NCBI GenBank assembly: GCA_027028665.1
Contig: JALVIU010000024.1
Location: 1 to 6,350, forward strand
Direction: 5' to 3'
Source: Candidatus Atribacteria bacterium
GTDB lineage: Bacteria > Atribacterota > JALVIU01
DNA: 6,350 bases
Made by a program: the position numbers and the translations under genes
Shown: positions 5,883 to 6,350 of the stretch, one piece after another
Layout: the number at the start of each line of letters is the position of its first letter
Numbering within the stretch: position 1 is the stretch's first letter
The notes under the pieces: generated by a model
The model's database searches: none
The model's input: the letters and a program-made list of their open reading frames with translations, nothing else
Told to the model about the DNA's origin: nothing

Positions 5883-6350
5883 CTATCTCCCCAACTTATC
5901 TTCCACTACTTCGTCTATTAATTTATCATCCGCAAGGTGTGGCATGGTGATCATACCATCTTTTTCATCATTCCATTCAGATGCTACCTCCATTGCCCCT
6001 TTATTTCTTGCCCAGGAGCGTCTTGCAACACCTACCATTACATCCCAATCAACGGCATTTTTAATGATACGATCCACCCTTTCTGAACCATCAAGCACAA
6101 GTCCAAATCCACCATTTTTCGCCTTACCAATACCTACTCCTCCGCCATTGCTTAGTACTACCATGCTCATACCTCGTGCTGCATTACCTGCAAAGGAATG
6201 TACCGCCATATCTGCCATGATATTGCTACCGTCCTTTATGTTAGCAGTCTCTCTAAATGGTGAATCTGTTGCACCTGTATCATGATGATCACGGCCAAGC
6301 ATAACAGGACCTATCTCACCCTTTCTTATCATTTCATTGAACTTAAGTGC
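5883..6350 (-). CDS. hutU: Urocanate hydratase (EC 4.2.1.49), C-terminal part; 5' end beyond the window
   Basis: Urocanase converts urocanate to 4-imidazolone-5-propionate using tightly bound NAD+, the second step of histidine degradation. The frame is open to the right edge, giving 155 C-terminal residues; an internal ATG at 6330-6332 is not the start, because family sequence (ALKFNE) continues upstream of it. Recognisable are FNEMIRKGEIGPVMLGRDHH (4-23) with the conserved GRDH and the S30-P-F-RET35 segment of the substrate pocket, GNAARG (55-60), SNGGGVGIG (67-75), GGFGLVLDGSE (80-90) and ARRSWARN (109-116). The ARRSWARN stretch and the tail beyond it resemble the longer urocanases of some anaerobes more than the roughly 555-residue Pseudomonas type. 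The NAD-binding core and the FQGLP-type motif lie outside the window. It is the first visible gene of the operon, 3 bases before hutI. Confidence 0.96.
   Translation of the reverse strand, partial: ALKFNEMIRKGEIGPVMLGRDHHDTGATDSPFRETANIKDGSNIMADMAVHSFAGNAARGMSMVVLSNGGGVGIGKAKNGGFGLVLDGSERVDRIIKNAVDWDVMVGVARRSWARNKGAMEVASEWNDEKDGMITMPHLADDKLIDEVVEDKLGR

Noticed and set aside
5593-6285. Long plus-strand open frame (230 codons) opposite hutI and hutU
   Set aside because: It lies antisense across two clearly conserved enzymes, has a Ser/Pro/Thr-rich composition typical of antisense translation, and no recognisable motif or ribosome binding site.

Overview
This is a bacterial chromosome segment, AT-rich, with frequent ATA, AGA and AGG codons, strong GGAGG-type ribosome binding sites and sigma70-like promoters. 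These traits suit an anaerobic or thermophilic lineage, but nothing here fixes the phylum. The window carries the end of a histidine-utilisation (hut) operon joined to a Liv-type (HAAT family) amino-acid ABC transporter. The transporter locus is interrupted by a hicBA toxin-antitoxin module.

The main operon is on the minus strand and is read from high to low coordinates: hutU (urocanase, 5' end outside the window), hutI (imidazolonepropionase), livH and livM (permeases), and livG (ATPase). Gaps are 3 bases (hutU-hutI and livH-livM) and overlaps are 23 bases (hutI-livH) and 31 bases (livM-livG), so the five genes are almost certainly one transcript. A hairpin with a T-rich tail lies just after livG. 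The second ATPase gene, livF (379-1107), has the same orientation but is about 1 kb away and has its own promoter (TTGACA-N17-TATAGT). No substrate-binding protein gene and no hutH, hutG or hutF gene is visible.

Between livG and livF sits a plus-strand hicB-hicA pair (1565-1997) with its own promoter (TTGACA-N17-TATATT). Between the hicB and livF promoters is a roughly 209-bp gene-free element (1279-1487) with imperfect terminal inverted repeats and a G/C-rich inner hairpin, resembling a MITE. Its right end supplies the -35 box of the hicBA promoter.

The left edge (1-373) holds two plus-strand pieces: the last 27 codons of a rhodanese-like protein followed by a strong terminator, and a 51-codon frame that looks like the C-terminal relic of a DpnII/MboI-like type II restriction endonuclease. 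That relic ends 5 bases from the convergent end of livF.

Together the operon probably couples uptake of an amino acid (histidine or a derivative is the obvious guess) to the urocanate to imidazolonepropionate to formiminoglutamate steps. The segment between livG and livF, and the left flank, look like a site of repeated mobile or defence-type insertions.
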